DNA of 64,000 bases, taken from RBG-16-64-43 sp964353865 (lineage in GTDB: Bacteria; Chloroflexota; Anaerolineae; Anaerolineales; RBG-16-64-43). This document shows, in pieces, positions 8,806 to 17,478 of the stretch. A model generated the notes under the pieces. The model worked only from the letters and a program-made list of their open reading frames with translations. It made no database searches and had not been told where the DNA came from. The number at the start of each line of letters is the position of its first letter. Within the stretch, counting starts at the first letter, position 1. The stretch lies in contig CAYGXJ010000002.1 in the NCBI GenBank assembly GCA_964353865.1, positions 26,445-90,444 of the forward strand, in the 5' to 3' direction. The translations under genes were made by a program, and so were the position numbers.

Positions 8806-9579
8806 TCACTCCTCCCACTTCCACAACGCGAGGGCGTCCATGAATTCGTGCGCGGTGAGATCCAGATGAACCGGCGTCACCGAGGCGAAGCCCTGAGAGA
8901 GGGCCCAGAAGTCGGAGCCCTCCTCCGAAATGCCGGTAGGCGGCGGGCCGCCGATCCAGTAATAGGGTTTGCCGCGCGGATCGAGGCGCCGCACCAGTTC
9001 ATCGCGATAGACGCGCAACCCCTGGCGTGTGATGCGCACACCACGCAGCTTTTCGTAAGGCAGGCAGGGGAGGTTGAGGTTGAGCAGCGTGTCCTTAGGC
9101 AGCCCGTGGGCCAGCACCTGGCGCGCCACGCGCTCCGCCATGCGCGCCGCCGGTGTGTAGTCACACGGTTCGGTCTGGTCTTCAGGGAGGTCGAGCGAGA
9201 CAGCCAGCGCCGGCACGCCGCTGATCACGGCTTCCATGGCGGCGGTGACGGTGCCCGAGTAGGTCAGGTCGTGGCCGACATTGATGCCGGCGTTGATGCC
9301 CGAGACCAGCAGGTCGATCTTCTCCGGAATGATGCCAAGCATCGCCAGCGCAACACAGTCGGAGGGCGCGCCGTCGGAGGATAGCGCGGGCGTACCATCC
9401 GCCAGATGCACATGCTTCACGCGCAGCGGTTTGTGCAGCGTCTTGACGTGACCGCTGGCGGACCAGTTGTGATCGGGCGCGAGCACCGAAATCGCGCCCA
9501 GGGGGCGCAGCGCCTGCGCCAGTGCCAGCAGCCCGGGCGAGGTAATGCCGTCGTCGTTGGTCACCAGGATGTGAGTCAT
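8806..9579 (-). CDS. surE: 5'/3'-nucleotidase SurE
   Basis: This 257-residue metal-dependent nucleoside-monophosphate phosphatase has the diagnostic N-terminus ILVTNDDGITSPGLLALA, with the metal-binding Asp pair, and further motifs SGHVKT, LVSGINAGINVG and YSGTVTAAMEA. It is followed directly by proC and preceded 27 bases away by the aldo-keto reductase start region on the same strand. SurE often sits with stress and repair genes; here the partner is proline synthesis. Confidence 0.95.
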   Translation of the reverse strand: MTHILVTNDDGITSPGLLALAQALRPLGAISVLAPDHNWSASGHVKTLHKPLRVKHVHLADGTPALSSDGAPSDCVALAMLGIIPEKIDLLVSGINAGINVGHDLTYSGTVTAAMEAVISGVPALAVSLDLPEDQTEPCDYTPAARMAERVARQVLAHGLPKDTLLNLNLPCLPYEKLRGVRITRQGLRVYRDELVRRLDPRGKPYYWIGGPPPTGISEEGSDFWALSQGFASVTPVHLDLTAHEFMDALALWKWEE

Positions 9580-9606
9580 GGCCCCTCCCGCCTCACGCGC
9601 CTCGCA

Positions 9607-10572
9607 TCAATCCGATGTCACCGTGCCGAAGATGCCTTCCAGGCGCGCCAGCACCTCCGGCGTGAGCTGCGGCACGAGCTCGGCCGCGGCCAGGTTCTCG
9701 TGCACCTGTTCGACGCGCGAGGCACCGGTGATGACGCTGCTCACGGTCGGCGTGCGCAGGCACCAGGCAATCGCGAGTTGTGCCGGCGAGAAGCCCAGTT
9801 CACGCGCCAGAGCCGCAAACGCGCGCGCCTTGGTCAGGCGCTCCTCGGTCAACGTTTCCTCGCGCAGCCATTCGTAACCCTGCAGCGTGGCGCGCGAGCC
9901 CTGCGGGATGCCGTCGTTGTACTTGCCCGTGAGCAGGCCGAAGGCCAGCGGGCTCCATGTGGTGAGCCCGATGCCCAGCGTCTCGCACACCCACTGCAGG
10001 TCGCGCTCGACCCGCGCGCGGCGGTACAGGTTGTATTGCGGCTGTTCCATCGTGGGCGGAACCCCGCCGATCTCGCGCCCCAGCCCGTGGGCGGCGGCGA
10101 TCTGTGCCCCGGTCCATTCGCTGGTGCCCCAGTACAGCACCTTGCCCTGGCGCACCAGGTCGCTCATGACGCGCACCGTCTCCTCCACCGGCGTCTCGGG
10201 GTCGAAGCGATGGCAGAAGTACAGGTCGACGTAATCGGTGCCCAGCCGCTTGAGTGAGGCATGGATCGATTCGAAAATGTGCTTTCGCGAAAGCCCGCGC
10301 GCGTTTGGGTTCTTGCTGCCCGCGAAGAAGACTTTGGTCGAGAGTACGAGGTCGGTGCGCGGTAGACCCTTGACCGCTTTGCCCACCACCACTTCGGCAT
10401 TGCCGTTGGCGTACATGTCGGCATTGTCGAAGAAGGTCACCCCGCGCTCGAAGGCGGCCTGCACGCAGCGCGTGGTCACCTCTTGATCCACCTGACCGCC
10501 GTAGGTGACCCAGGCGCCCAGCGAGAGTTCGCTCACCTTGAGCCCGGAGCTGCCCAGGCGACGGTAATTCAT
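9607..10572 (-). CDS. Aldo/keto reductase (Kv-beta-like family)
   Basis: This 321-residue TIM-barrel NADPH oxidoreductase has the catalytic tetrad visible as Asp and Tyr in FFDNADMYANG, Lys in VLSTKVFF and His in YFCHRFDPETP. The C-terminal NADP-binding region contains LAIAWCLRTPTVSSVITGAS. It resembles the potassium-channel beta-subunit/YghZ branch. The open frame extends upstream, but the ATG at 10572 follows GAGGAG with an eight-base spacer and gives MNYRRLGSSGLKVSELSLGA, a standard start. The physiological substrate is not predictable; aldehydes and ketones in detoxification are typical. Confidence 0.92.
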   Translation of the reverse strand: MNYRRLGSSGLKVSELSLGAWVTYGGQVDQEVTTRCVQAAFERGVTFFDNADMYANGNAEVVVGKAVKGLPRTDLVLSTKVFFAGSKNPNARGLSRKHIFESIHASLKRLGTDYVDLYFCHRFDPETPVEETVRVMSDLVRQGKVLYWGTSEWTGAQIAAAHGLGREIGGVPPTMEQPQYNLYRRARVERDLQWVCETLGIGLTTWSPLAFGLLTGKYNDGIPQGSRATLQGYEWLREETLTEERLTKARAFAALARELGFSPAQLAIAWCLRTPTVSSVITGASRVEQVHENLAAAELVPQLTPEVLARLEGIFGTVTSD

Positions 10573-10648
10573 ACTGTGACTCCTCAGGAGTGGCGGCGGG
10601 CCGTACCTCACATGGAAGGCGCGGCCGCCGGCGGGGGGAATGCGGTGA

Positions 10649-11320
10649 TTATACATGCCGCCCCGCCAGCGGCTTGACCATGTGGTGGAAGCCGGGGTAA
10701 CCCGCCATGCGTGCGTAGCGCGCCGATGTGAATGTGGCAGCCACGTGGTAGCCCAGGCGCTCGTACAAGTGCTGCGCGTCCGGGTTGGAGAGATCGACCG
10801 ATAGTGAGCATGCGTGCAGGCCGAGCACGCGCGCCTGGCCTTCAGCCTCTGCCAGGAGGCCCGTGCCCAACCCGCGATGCCGCCAGGCAGGCGCAACGCT
10901 CAATGTGTCGATATACAACTCATCGCTCGCGGCTTCTGGGCGTAGCAGGAAGGGCAGCCAGCGTGAGACGCAGCGCAGCCCATTCGCGAGGCCCGCATAG
11001 CGGGTCACGGCGGGCACGAGACCCCACGTGAGACGAAGCAGGCGATGCCCGGGGATGGTGAGCAAGAGCCCCGCCACCTCCTTGCCGCTCTGGGCGACCG
11101 TTCCATATACGTGGCTGAGCTGATGACCCCGGCCTGCGAAAAGTGCCGAAAGCAACGCCTCGGTCCGTTGCTCATCCGGCTGGCAAAACATGTAGTTGGC
11201 GAAGCTGCCCCATGCGGCGTAGATGAGCCGCGCCGCATCGCCGGCATCCAGTGCATTGGAAGGCCGGTACGAAATCCCACTGTTGATTGGCGAGCGCGTC
11301 AAGGAGTCCGCGATAGGCAT
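10649..11320 (-). CDS. GNAT-family N-acetyltransferase
   Basis: The protein is about 223 residues from the ATG at 11320, or 237 from 11362; no strong Shine-Dalgarno sequence decides between them. Acetyl-CoA binding motif A is VAPAWRHRGLGTGLLAEA (R-x-x-G-x-G type, about residue 150), followed by a motif-B-like LYERLGYHVAATF. The N-terminal half (YAAWGSFANYMFCQPDEQRT) is long compared with minimal GNATs and may bind the acceptor. It lies upstream of the aldo-keto reductase on the same strand and diverges from the lipoprotein gene at 11490. Acceptor unknown. Confidence 0.85.
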   Translation of the reverse strand: MPIADSLTRSPINSGISYRPSNALDAGDAARLIYAAWGSFANYMFCQPDEQRTEALLSALFAGRGHQLSHVYGTVAQSGKEVAGLLLTIPGHRLLRLTWGLVPAVTRYAGLANGLRCVSRWLPFLLRPEAASDELYIDTLSVAPAWRHRGLGTGLLAEAEGQARVLGLHACSLSVDLSNPDAQHLYERLGYHVAATFTSARYARMAGYPGFHHMVKPLAGRHV

Positions 11321-11489
11321 GGTCTTCTCGCGCAGGGCGCATGTCAGAGCCGGTTGCTGCATCAGGCGGTGGCAACGAGATTATACGAGGGGCCGGCCTG
11401 CCCCTGCGCTTGGCCAAGACGATGGAACCTGGCAGACGCCTTCGGCGTCTGAGGCACAGGGCCACAAACACCTCGCGCGGGGAGGGGTC

Positions 11490-12053
11490 ATGCCAATTGA
11501 CCGATGGACTGCTGCTAGTGGGATCGCGGCACTGGCGCTTGTGGCAGGATGCACGCTGACAAAGCCAGTTCCGCGCACCTTCGAGGAATGCGTGCAGGCA
11601 GGCTACCCGGTGATGGAGAGTTTCCCGCGGCGCTGCGCCGTGCCGGGCGGGCTGACGTTTACCGAGCCATATGCCATGCCGCCCGAGATTACCCCGGTGC
11701 CGCAGACGCCCGAGCTTATCGGCGAGCCCACGGGCACGTGGGCCGAGGGCTACGTCGCGATCGAGGGGATCACCGCCGAGATGATGGGCGGGAACCCGAC
11801 CCGTGTGGGTGTGCGCCTGCACGGCTCGCTGGGCGACCCGTGCACTCGGCTCTTCCCCATCCGTATGGAGTACTCCGACCATCATGTCTCGCTGGATGTG
11901 CGCGCCTGGCAGGATGCGGGCATGGCCTGCATCGCGGTCATCGAACCGCTCGACCTGCTGGTGATGCTCGAGCAGCCACTCACGGCGGGAAAGTGGACGA
12001 TTGAGGTGGGTGGCGTCTCGACCACTTACCAGGTACCGGGCTTCGACGACTAA
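11490..12053 (+). CDS. Putative lipoprotein
   Basis: This 187-residue exported protein has a lipoprotein signal, ALALVAGC (Cys about residue 21), so it should be anchored on the outer face of the cytoplasmic membrane. The mature part starts with FEECVQAGYPVMESFPRRC, a short Cys-containing module seen at the N-terminus of many bacterial exported proteins. The rest is beta-rich and reads like an Ig- or protease-inhibitor-like domain with two more Cys (DPCTRLF, GMACIAV). GGGGAGGGG lies in front of the ATG; the open frame further upstream has no such signal. Function unknown. Confidence 0.7.
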   Translation: MPIDRWTAASGIAALALVAGCTLTKPVPRTFEECVQAGYPVMESFPRRCAVPGGLTFTEPYAMPPEITPVPQTPELIGEPTGTWAEGYVAIEGITAEMMGGNPTRVGVRLHGSLGDPCTRLFPIRMEYSDHHVSLDVRAWQDAGMACIAVIEPLDLLVMLEQPLTAGKWTIEVGGVSTTYQVPGFDD

Positions 12054-12493
12054 GCTCACCCACGCCTTCGGTGCCCGTCCCACATGGATACGCCGTGCGG
12101 CCTAATCCTCTTGTCGTCATTCCCGCGTGTTCGCAGCGGGAATCTAGGGTTTGCCTTCCCCCGCCGCACTTGCTTTGCACTGATGCGCCACGCGCCCAAA
12201 GTCTCTCGCTCGTCATTCCCACGTGCTCGTAGTGGGAATCCAGGTGATCGAATGGTTCTGGAGTGAAGGACCGATAATGCGCTAGGCCATTCGCATTCCT
12301 TCGTTCACGGAAACGAGACAAGTCACGCCTGCCTCCCCGCCTTGGCGGGGACGACGATCTTGAACTGCGACCGCTTGCGGCAACCATCCGCCGCCGCATA
12401 CTGCTGACGGCCGCCTCGGCCCATCCTATACAAATCCCCTCGCGGGCGATAGAATGCCCGCACCCCGGCGCCAAGCCCCGGGCCTGAGGCGCA
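12054..12493. other. 440-base intergenic region with reversed composite repeat
   Basis: Most of the space is copy 3 of the composite repeat (12115-12358). The remaining ~130 bases before lipA hold TAGAAT near 12450, a possible -10 element, but I find no convincing -35 and no other gene. Confidence 0.6.
12115..12358 (-). repeat. Composite ~250-bp repeat, copy 3 (reversed)
   Basis: Reading the minus strand, the left end GATCGTCGTCCCCGCCAAGG starts at about 12358. The core includes GAACGAAGGAATGCGAATGG. The first right end closes at 12211 and the second at 12115, both with GGGAAT-GACG. The order and spacing match copies 1 and 2. Confidence 0.75.
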
Positions 12494-13468
12494 ATGAAGG
12501 ATCCCACCCGCGATCGAATTCATCCACCGGTCGGAGGCAGCCCAGACGCCCCCGCGCGCCCGCTGCGCCGGCCGGAATGGATCAAAGTGCGCGCGCCCAG
12601 CGGCGAAACCGTCGACTGGCTGCGCGGGCTGATGCGTTCGAAGACCCTGCACACCGTGTGCGAAGAGGCGATGTGCCCCAACATGGGCGAATGCTGGGGC
12701 TCGGGCACAGCCACCTTCCTCATGATGGGCGACGTCTGCACCCGCTCGTGCGGCTTCTGCGACATCAAACACGGCCGCCCCGGGCCGCTGGATATGCTCG
12801 AGCCGGAACGCGTGGCCCAGGCCGTCAAAGCGATGAACCTGCGCCATGCGGTCATCACCAGCGTCAACCGCGATGAACGCAATGACGGCGGGGCACCGAT
12901 CTTCGCCGCCGTCATCCGCCGCATCCGCGAGATCCACCCCGGCTGCTCGATCGAGGTGCTCATCCCGGATTTCAAGGGCAGCCGGGATGCGCTGCGTATC
13001 GTCGTCGAGGCGCGCCCGGAGATCCTCAATCACAATGTCGAGACCGTGCCGCGTCTGTTCCGCAAGGTGCAGCCGCAGGACCGTTACGAATGGGCCCAGG
13101 CGACGCTCTTGAACGCCAAGCGCATCGACCCGGAGGTGCTGACCAAATCCGGTATCATGCTCGGGCTGGGTGAGACCTTCGACGAGGTGGTGGCGGTGAT
13201 GCGCGACCTGCGCACGTGGGGCGTCGAGATCATCACTCTTGGCCAGTATCTCCAGCCCTCCAAGCGCCATTTGCCGGTCGAGCGTTATTGCACGCTGGAT
13301 GAGTTCGCCGAACTGCGCCGGATCGGGCTGGAAGAGCTTGGCTTCCGCTGGGTCGAATCCGCGCCGCTGGTGCGCTCCTCGTATCATGCCGAAGCGCAGG
13401 TGCGCGCGCTCTCGGCCGTGCATCGCAAGCTGTGGGAGACGCCCGCGGCGGCGAGCGCGGCAGGATGA
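12494..13468 (+). CDS. lipA: Lipoyl synthase
   Basis: This 324-residue radical-SAM enzyme inserts two sulfur atoms into protein-bound octanoyl groups to make lipoate for 2-oxoacid dehydrogenases and the glycine cleavage system. The radical-SAM cysteines are in CTRSCGFCDI (about residue 86). The auxiliary cluster ligands are CEEAMCPNMGEC (about 56-67), and the C-terminal Arg-Ser-Ser-Tyr is in APLVRSSYHA. A weak GAGG precedes the start. No lipB is adjacent in the window. A strong intrinsic terminator follows 20 bases after the stop. Confidence 0.97.
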   Translation: MKDPTRDRIHPPVGGSPDAPARPLRRPEWIKVRAPSGETVDWLRGLMRSKTLHTVCEEAMCPNMGECWGSGTATFLMMGDVCTRSCGFCDIKHGRPGPLDMLEPERVAQAVKAMNLRHAVITSVNRDERNDGGAPIFAAVIRRIREIHPGCSIEVLIPDFKGSRDALRIVVEARPEILNHNVETVPRLFRKVQPQDRYEWAQATLLNAKRIDPEVLTKSGIMLGLGETFDEVVAVMRDLRTWGVEIITLGQYLQPSKRHLPVERYCTLDEFAELRRIGLEELGFRWVESAPLVRSSYHAEAQVRALSAVHRKLWETPAAASAAG

Positions 13469-13488
13469 GCTGGCCGAATGGAATCACA

Positions 13489-13518
13489 AAGCGCACACCG
13501 TGAGGTGTGCGCTTTTCG
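13489..13518 (+). terminator. Intrinsic terminator of lipA
   Basis: A perfect 11-bp stem AAGCGCACACC / GGTGTGCGCTT around a GTGA loop runs directly into TTTCGTT. Confidence 0.88.
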
Positions 13519-13745
13519 TTCTTGGGCCATGGGAGGGGCGCAATGTGGCGTGCACCTTTGAACGACGGAGCGAATATGCAACAGAGTCAATGAGGGCATG
13601 CGGCAGGTCTCTGGCCCCATGCTCCCAAGAATGAGAACCTCCCCTCCCCGCCTCGCGGGGAGGGGCACAAAGGGGAGGGGTCATCCGCTGAGAGTCCCCC
13701 CGCGGGCTAGTCCTCGAGCACGCGCGTCTTTCGAGCATAGAACGA

Positions 13746-13767
13746 GGGGCACGCCATGGCGTGCCCC
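13746..13767. repeat. Perfect 22-base palindrome
   Basis: GGGGCACGCCA is followed at once by its exact reverse complement, with no loop. There is no T run, so it is not a standard terminator. It resembles extragenic palindromes common in GC-rich genomes. Confidence 0.55.
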
Positions 13768-13891
13768 AACAAGGGGACTTACTCCCTCATTCTGAGGGGC
13801 ATAGCCGCCTGGTTATCTCGGCTTCAACTAGCAGGACCGTGCTTAGATGGTCAGCGTCGTCACACAATTGCGGTTGACCGAGTCGGGGATT

Positions 13892-13941
13892 CATGCGCAT
13901 GCCCGACGTGGGTGGTCACGCGTAAGGCATGCTATGCCCTC
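13892..13941 (+). repeat. ~50-bp dispersed repeat, copy B
   Basis: CATGCGCATGCC, a 16-base spacer, then GCGTAAGGCATGCTATGCCC. Its last base is the first base of the mutY stop codon on the opposite strand. Confidence 0.7.
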
Positions 13942-15026
13942 TACCTCGTATCCTGCTCCTGAAGCGAGCGCGCCACCTGCCGGTCGAGCTTGCCCATCGG
14001 GTAGCGCCCGAGGTCGCGCACGCGCGCCCAGCGTACATCCGCCGCCTGGATCGCGCGCGGCGTGCCGCTCACACGTGTGCACTCAAATGCGTGCAGCGTC
14101 ACGCTGTAGTGGCTGTACGCATGCTCGAGGGCCGCACGCTCCCGCCCGACGCGTACGCGAATCCCCAACTCCTCGCGCAGCTCGCGCCGCAGGCACGCCG
14201 TGAGCGTCTCGCCGCGTTCGCGCTTGCCGCCCGGGAACTCCCACAGGCCACCGAGCAGCGCCTTGGCTGGCCGCTGGGCAATCAACACCCGGTCCGCGCG
14301 GCGCACGATGCCGCAGGTCACATCCAAGTGCGGCACACGCCGTGAGACTCGCGCCCGCGGCCGTAACGCCTGCGTGCCTCGCGCGTTTGCCTGGCAGGCA
14401 TCGCGCAGCGGGCAGTGCGCGCATTGCGGCGCGCGCGGCGTGCACACCGTGGCGCCCAATTCCATCAGCGCCTGGTTGAAGCCGCCGGGATTGCGTGCAG
14501 GCATCATACGCGCCGCAATCCCTAGCAGGTGCGTCTCGCCCCGCGTCGATCGCGCATCGCCGGCGTAATCATCGAGCCGCGCGAGCACGCGGCGCGTATT
14601 GCCATCCAACACCGGCACAACCTCGCCGAACGCGACCGAGGCGATCGCGCTGGCGGTGTACCGCCCGACGCCGGGCAGGCGCTGCCAGGCCTCGGCCGTT
14701 GTGGGCCAATCGCCCACGGGCAACGGCGCCATCGCGCGCGCCGCGCGATGCAGGTTGCGCGCCCGCGCGTAGTATCCCATGCCCTCCCACGCGCGCAAGG
14801 CCTGGCGCAGTGAGGCCCGCCCCAGCACCGCGCGGGTCGGGAAGCGCTTGAGAAATCGCATGTAGAAGGGGATGACCTTCGCCACCTGGGTCTGCTGCAG
14901 CATGACCTCGCTGACCCAGATGGCGTACGGGTCGCGCGTGCGCCGCCATGGCAGGTCGCGCGCGGCACGCGCGTACCAGCGCATGAGGCGCGCCACGGTG
15001 GCACGCGATGGATCACGGGGCGCCAT
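13941..15026 (-). CDS. mutY: A/G-specific adenine glycosylase
   Basis: This 361-residue base-excision enzyme removes adenine mispaired with 8-oxoguanine. The catalytic Glu is in WVSEVMLQQTQVAKV. The helix-hairpin-helix LPGVGRYTASAIASVA leads to the catalytic Asp in VPVLDGNTRRVLARL. The [4Fe-4S] ligands follow C-x6-C-x2-C-x5-C in CTPRAPQCAHCPLRDAC. The C-terminal NUDIX-like 8-oxoG recognition domain (about 230-355) has GLWEFPGGKRERGE. The start lies directly against the sbcC stop, so mutY is the last gene of a repair operon. Confidence 0.96.
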   Translation of the reverse strand: MAPRDPSRATVARLMRWYARAARDLPWRRTRDPYAIWVSEVMLQQTQVAKVIPFYMRFLKRFPTRAVLGRASLRQALRAWEGMGYYARARNLHRAARAMAPLPVGDWPTTAEAWQRLPGVGRYTASAIASVAFGEVVPVLDGNTRRVLARLDDYAGDARSTRGETHLLGIAARMMPARNPGGFNQALMELGATVCTPRAPQCAHCPLRDACQANARGTQALRPRARVSRRVPHLDVTCGIVRRADRVLIAQRPAKALLGGLWEFPGGKRERGETLTACLRRELREELGIRVRVGRERAALEHAYSHYSVTLHAFECTRVSGTPRAIQAADVRWARVRDLGRYPMGKLDRQVARSLQEQDTR

Positions 15027-17123
15027 CTAGACCAGCCTCAGCTGCGAGCCCTCGGGCGTCTTGGTCACTTCGATGCGGGCGGGGAACGTGTCGCGCAGCT
15101 CGTCGAGATGGGTGATGACCAGGATGCGGTCGAAATCATCCTGGACCGAATTGATCGCCGCCACCAGCCGCTCACGGCCGAGCGCATCCTGCGAGCCGAA
15201 GCCCTCGTCAATGAAGAGTGCGCGCAACTGCGCGCCGGCGCGCCGCGCCAGGAGCTTGGAGAGCGCCACGCGCAACGCGAAGTTGATGCGGAATGCCTCG
15301 CCGCCGGAATACATCTCGTAGGCGCGCGTGCCCAGCCCGTCGGAAATGATGATCTCAAGCGTCTCGCGCGTCTCGCCGGCTTTGGTCTCACGCTGCGACT
15401 CGAGGCGCAGCATCATCTGGCCCTCGGTCATCTTCGCCAGGAGCGCGTTGGCCACCTCTTCCACCTCGGGCACGACTGTCTCGATGATCATGTTGGGGAC
15501 GCCGCGCCGGCCGAACGCCTCGCGCAATTCCTCGAGCAGCGCCATCTCGTCGCGCTGCCCGTGCACTTCAGCTTCGAGCGTTCGGCTCTGCGCTTCGAGC
15601 GCGTCCACTGCGGCGAGCCTCTGGCGCGCGCCGCCCACCCGTTCATCCGCCATGCGTTTGGCGAAACGCACTTGATCGAGTGTCCCGCGCAACTGGTCGG
15701 CCTCGGCCAGGCGCTTGCTCAGGTCGCCCGCTTCGCGTTCGCGCGTCTGCTGCTGCGCCTCGGCCTCGGCAACCGCCTTCTGCCATTTGGCGACGCGCGC
15801 CTGCGCGGCAGGCAGCTTCTCGACCGCCTCCTGCGCCGCGCGCGCTGCCGCCTCCGCTTCTGCGATGCGCCGCTCGATCGCGGGCAGCCCGTCCATCTGC
15901 CGTCGAAACGTAGCCATCTCGGTCTGCAGCCCAGCGAGTGCGTTGGTCACCTCTTGCAGGCGCACCTTGTTGACCTTGAAGCGCTCGCGCCGCGCCTCAA
16001 CCTCCGCATGCAACTCTCGCACGATTGCGCCCCGGTGCTTCTCGTCGAGTGGCTGCCCGCAAGTAGGGCATTGCGGTTCGCGCGCTGCCTGCAGGGTCTC
16101 GATGCGCGCCTTGATCGGCTCGGTCTCCGGCGCCAGGCTCGCGTTCTCGCCGCGCAATGTGCCCGCCAGCTCGCCAAGCTCCTTGGACTTCTCGTTCGCC
16201 TCTTCCCATTGCGTGCGGGCCGCCTGCGCCGCCTTACGTTGGCGTTCAAGCTCGTTGCCTTGATTCTCTATCGCGCGGCGGTTGGCCTTCCCGAGCAGCG
16301 CTTCTGTTTCGCGCGTTGCTTCCTGCAACTCGTGCCGATCCGCCTCCAGCCTGCGAGTCAACTCAGCCTGCTGCTTCTCGAGATTGGCGCGCATGAGCCC
16401 CACTTGCTCGACGGCGGCCCAGGCTTGCTCGAGGTTCGCCAGTTGCAGGGCCTTGGCCTCAGCCTCGTGCTGCGCCGCGTTCAGCTCGCCTAGGAATTCG
16501 GCGCGGCGCTCGACCTCGCGCCGAATTTCCTCGAGGCGCGAGTCGATTCGCGAAGCGGCCTCTTTGATCTCGCGCAGGCGGTCCTTGGTGCGCTCCTCGA
16601 ATTCCTGCCAGCGCTCCAATCCGAGAATCGTCGCCAGGATTTGGATGCGTTGCACCGGCGGCTTGGCGGTGAACTCGTCCGCGCGGCCCTGCGCAAGGTA
16701 GGCCGAGTTGACGAACGTGTCGTAGTCCAGGTGCAGGAGGCTGGTGAGACGGTCCTGTGTCTGCCTCAGCGTGTGCTCGGAGAGGCTGCGCCAATCGCCG
16801 GACGAAGCATCCAGAGCTTGCAGCTCGAGGAGTGATGTGCCCACCTTGCCCTCGGCCCGCCGCTGGCGGATAGCCCGGTAGCGCTGGCCGGCGAGCTCGA
16901 ACGTGAACTCCACCCGCATCTCGCGTTCGCCCTGATGGATGAGATCGTCGGGCGATGAGCTGCGCGCCTTGCCCCACAGCGCCCAGGTCATCGCATCCAG
17001 CAGCGACGACTTGCCTGCGCCGTTCTCGCCCGAGATGCACGCAATGTGCACGCCCTCCAGGTTGAGCGGATCGGGATCTTTGTAGGCGAGAAAGTTGTGC
17101 AGCTCGAGGCGCAGCGGGATCAT
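15027..17123 (-). CDS. sbcC: SbcC/Rad50-type ATPase
   Basis: This 698-residue SMC-like ATPase partners SbcD/Mre11 in processing DNA ends and hairpins. The N-terminal Walker A is SGENGAGKSSLLDAMTWALWG. Long coiled coils (about 170-560) flank a zinc hook REPQCPTCGQPLDEKH near residue 350. The C-terminal signature is MYSGGEAFRINFALRVALSK, and Walker B is ALFIDEGFGSQD. It is shorter than E. coli SbcC (over 1000 residues), so the coiled-coil arms are short, closer to archaeal Rad50. mutY follows at once. Confidence 0.93.
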   Translation of the reverse strand: MIPLRLELHNFLAYKDPDPLNLEGVHIACISGENGAGKSSLLDAMTWALWGKARSSSPDDLIHQGEREMRVEFTFELAGQRYRAIRQRRAEGKVGTSLLELQALDASSGDWRSLSEHTLRQTQDRLTSLLHLDYDTFVNSAYLAQGRADEFTAKPPVQRIQILATILGLERWQEFEERTKDRLREIKEAASRIDSRLEEIRREVERRAEFLGELNAAQHEAEAKALQLANLEQAWAAVEQVGLMRANLEKQQAELTRRLEADRHELQEATRETEALLGKANRRAIENQGNELERQRKAAQAARTQWEEANEKSKELGELAGTLRGENASLAPETEPIKARIETLQAAREPQCPTCGQPLDEKHRGAIVRELHAEVEARRERFKVNKVRLQEVTNALAGLQTEMATFRRQMDGLPAIERRIAEAEAAARAAQEAVEKLPAAQARVAKWQKAVAEAEAQQQTREREAGDLSKRLAEADQLRGTLDQVRFAKRMADERVGGARQRLAAVDALEAQSRTLEAEVHGQRDEMALLEELREAFGRRGVPNMIIETVVPEVEEVANALLAKMTEGQMMLRLESQRETKAGETRETLEIIISDGLGTRAYEMYSGGEAFRINFALRVALSKLLARRAGAQLRALFIDEGFGSQDALGRERLVAAINSVQDDFDRILVITHLDELRDTFPARIEVTKTPEGSQLRLV

Positions 17124-17156
17124 GCTTCAACCACGACGTTCATAGATGAGTGAAGG

Positions 17157-17206
17157 GAGGGCATCGCATGCATTACGCTTGACCGCGTGCGGTCGGCAAT
17201 CGCATC
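17157..17206 (-). repeat. ~50-bp dispersed repeat, copy C (reversed)
   Basis: On the minus strand it reads GATGCGATTGCC, 16 bases, then GCGTAATGCATGCGATGCCC. It has the same spacing as copies A and B. Confidence 0.7.
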
Positions 17207-17338
17207 AATGCCTCGCACGGATGAGCCGTACGGTGGATGTCCGTAAGAATACCGAATCTCGTAACCATTCCGCGCCGATGCCTCAATAGTGTTGCCCTCA
17301 CGCGTATTGCATGCCCCAAGCGGTTTCGAAGTCCCGCT

Positions 17339-17373
17339 GTAGATGTGGGGACGCGAAGCGTCCCCACATCTAC
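17339..17373. repeat. Perfect hairpin, 16-bp stem
   Basis: GTAGATGTGGGGACGC and its exact reverse complement flank a three-base GAA loop. No T run follows on either strand, so termination is not assured. It could act as a transcript-stabilising or attenuating structure between sbcD and sbcC. Confidence 0.6.
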
Positions 17374-17478
17374 ATAAAACTTCCTCCCCTCCCTGGTGGC
17401 CGGGGAGGGGTCGAGGGAGTGGCCCATTTCCACCAAAGAACGAACTGTTGAGGTCATTCTGTCTGTTCCGTGGGCGCC

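Larger units (their letters stand above)
13469..13940. other. 472-base non-coding region downstream of lipA and mutY
   Basis: This space between convergent genes holds the lipA terminator, a hairpin of the CCCTCCCCGC/GCGGGGAGGG type (about 13638-13672), a perfect 22-base palindrome (13746-13767) and ~50-bp repeat copy B, which runs into the mutY stop codon. The open frames here have no family resemblance. Confidence 0.65.
17124..17478. other. 355-base repeat-rich spacer between sbcD and sbcC
   Basis: sbcD and sbcC are usually adjacent or overlapping, but here the spacer carries ~50-bp repeat copy C (17157-17206), a 16-bp-stem perfect hairpin (17339-17373) and a CCTCCCCTCCC...GGGGAGGGG element (about 17386-17411). 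No gene is seen. Whether the two genes share one transcript is unclear. Confidence 0.65.

Noticed and set aside
15108..16493. 461-codon plus-strand frame opposite sbcC
   Set aside because: It is the antisense shadow of the coiled-coil region; Leu/Arg repeats come from the opposite strand's codons.
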